Source: Deinococcus sp.
GTDB taxonomy: Bacteria > Deinococcota > Deinococci > Deinococcales > Deinococcaceae
DNA: 6,446 nt
Assembly (NCBI GenBank): GCA_018260375.1
Contig: JAGLBF010000125.1
Coordinates: 1 to 6,446, forward strand
Direction of reading: 5' to 3'
Below the pieces are notes generated by a model. That model searched no databases. It saw nothing but the letters and a program-made list of their open reading frames with translations, and was not told where the DNA came from. The position numbers were made by a program, and so were the translations under genes. Positions 5,377 to 6,446 of the stretch are shown one piece after another; the stretch's first letter is position 1; every line of letters starts with the position of its first letter.

Positions 5377-6324
5377 ATGGAATACCGTAATCTGGGAAAA
5401 AGTGGTCTTAAAGTCTCTGAAGTTGCGCTGGGCGGCTGGGAAACCTACGGGGTCAATGACGACGCCTCGCGTATGGTGGGCGATATTGTCCGCAGGGCCT
5501 ATGACCTGGGCATCAATTATTTTGACCAGGCCGATGTGTATGCACGCGGCAAATCAGAAGAGCTGATGGGCGCGGCGCTGCGCGAGTTTCCGCGCCACAC
5601 CCTGGTGATAGCCAGCAAGGTGTTTTGGCCTATGAGCGATCATGTCAATGACCGGGGCCTAAGCCGCAAGCACGTGCTTGAGAGCATTGACGGTAGCCTA
5701 AAGCGCCTTGGCACCGACTACCTGGATATTTATTTTGCTCACCGCTATGACCCTGAAGTGTCTATAGAAGAAATTGTGATGGCCTTTGACCAGGTGATTC
5801 GTGACGGCAAGGCGCTGTACTGGGGTACGAGCATGTGGCCCGCTGCCCGCATTGCCCAGGCCACCGAGTACGCCCGTGCTCACGGCTTGCACGCGCCTGT
5901 CACCGAGCAGCCTGAATACTCCATGATTCGCCGCGAGCGGGTAGAAAAAGAGATTTTGCCCTACACCCAAGATGAAGGCATTGGTCTGGTGGTATGGAGT
6001 CCTCTGGCTATGGGTCTGCTGACGGGTAAATACGACACAGAGCGGCCCGAAGGTGCCCGACTAAGCGAAAAGGAAAACTGGGCCAGCAACTTTTTGACCC
6101 CCGAAAATATACAAAAAGTGCGCGACCTCAAGCCCATTGCTGATGACCTAGGACTCACCCGCGCCCAACTCGCTCTGGCCTGGATTTTGCGCCAGAAGGG
6201 GGTCAGCAGTGTGATCACCGGTGCGACCAAAGTCACCCAGATAGAAGACACCGTAAAAGCATCGGGCATTAAACTCAGCGAAGATGTGTTGGGACGCATT
6301 GAGGATATTTTGAGCCCGTTATAA
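5377..6324 (+). CDS. Aldo/keto reductase, Kv-beta / YghZ-like
   Basis: This 315-residue protein is the usual length for a cytoplasmic NADPH-dependent aldo/keto reductase, a single-domain TIM barrel that reduces aldehydes and ketones. The N-terminus MEYRNLGKSGLKVSEVALGG is typical. The catalytic tetrad is visible as D50 and Y55 (FDQADVY), K81 (ASKVFW) and H122 (FAHRYD). Cofactor-binding segments include GTSMW (150-154), EQPEYSM (177-183), SPLAMGLLTGKY (208-219) and the C-terminal VITGAT (279-284). The EQPEYSMIRRE and SPL-GLLTGKY motifs place it near the voltage-gated potassium channel beta subunit / YghZ branch; in bacteria that usually means a methylglyoxal or general carbonyl reductase, not a channel partner. 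The substrate cannot be read from the sequence. The frame extends 49 codons upstream, but that part is not reductase-like, and the -10 box and family alignment favour the ATG at 5377. It stands as a single-gene unit ended by the terminator at 6360. Confidence 0.93.
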   Translation: MEYRNLGKSGLKVSEVALGGWETYGVNDDASRMVGDIVRRAYDLGINYFDQADVYARGKSEELMGAALREFPRHTLVIASKVFWPMSDHVNDRGLSRKHVLESIDGSLKRLGTDYLDIYFAHRYDPEVSIEEIVMAFDQVIRDGKALYWGTSMWPAARIAQATEYARAHGLHAPVTEQPEYSMIRRERVEKEILPYTQDEGIGLVVWSPLAMGLLTGKYDTERPEGARLSEKENWASNFLTPENIQKVRDLKPIADDLGLTRAQLALAWILRQKGVSSVITGATKVTQIEDTVKASGIKLSEDVLGRIEDILSPL

Positions 6325-6341
6325 GGGTTATGTAAGGGTTA
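6322..6341. repeat. TAAGGGTTA direct repeat including the reductase stop codon
   Basis: TAAGGGTTA occurs at 6322-6330 and 6333-6341, 11 bases apart. The first TAA is the stop codon of the reductase. The AGGGTTA core also occurs twice upstream of the same gene in the 5281-5306 duplication. Confidence 0.65.
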
Positions 6342-6359
6342 CACATTCCGCCCCATCCC

Positions 6360-6390
6360 AGCACAGGCAGGAAGGCGCTGCCTGTGCTTT
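6360..6390 (+). terminator. Intrinsic terminator of the reductase gene
   Basis: A perfect 11-bp stem, AGCACAGGCAG (6360-6370) with CTGCCTGTGCT (6378-6388), encloses a 7-base loop and runs into TTT (6388-6390). The T-run is short, but the stem is strong and lies 35 bases after the stop codon. Confidence 0.8.
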
Positions 6391-6391
6391 C

Positions 6392-6446
6392 ATACGGACT
6401 GCCGCTCCATTCCACCACAGTCGTAAAAGCGCCGCCTGCGGCTCCA
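6392..6446 (-). repeat. MITE-like dispersed repeat, right copy, inverted (3' end cut by window)
   Basis: This is the reverse complement of the left copy at 14-67. It begins with the terminal motif ATACGGACTG (6392-6401), immediately after the T-run of the reductase terminator, and is cut by the window edge inside GGCTCCA. If the element is complete, the missing end should read approximately TACCGCACAGTCC followed by GTAT. It may have inserted beside the terminator hairpin, as small elements often do, which is an inference. Confidence 0.75.

Overview
The window looks like a chromosomal segment from a Deinococcus-type bacterium. The evidence is the style of the FtsH, MinD and MinE proteins and the promoter architecture. 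Three of the five genes (the TPR gene, minD and the aldo/keto reductase) have no Shine-Dalgarno sequence. Instead, a TANNNT -10 box ends 7 or 8 bases before the start codon, as expected for leaderless mRNAs, which are known to be abundant in Deinococcus. The genus call is an inference from protein and promoter style, not from a database search.

Layout, left to right. Positions 1-67 hold a short MITE-like repeat, followed by an imperfect hairpin and a 15-base tandem repeat that runs into the end of the first gene. A minus-strand gene (173-1630) encodes a cytoplasmic TPR-repeat protein of unknown role. A 442-base divergent intergenic region (1631-2072) contains a 16-base tandem repeat, a 25-base dyad, a 13-base-period repeat and the ftsH leader. 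ftsH (2073-3941) encodes the membrane AAA+ zinc protease; it starts at TTG behind a strong ribosome binding site and is closed by a hairpin terminator. minD (4082-4882) and minE (4885-5139) form a tight two-gene operon for division-site placement. A 237-base intergenic region with small tandem repeats leads to an aldo/keto reductase gene (5377-6324), which is closed by an 11-bp hairpin terminator. The window ends in a second, inverted copy of the repeat seen at the left edge.

The coding content is mainly housekeeping: membrane protein quality control, septum placement and a probable NADPH-dependent carbonyl reductase. Only minD-minE form a clear operon; the other genes appear to be separately transcribed. 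I found no defence, phage, CRISPR or biosynthetic system. The unusual material is between the genes: the inverted pair of small mobile-looking repeats framing the window, and two- or three-copy tandem repeats of 6-16 bases in every larger gap between genes. A 12-base motif is also shared by the regions upstream of ftsH and the reductase gene.
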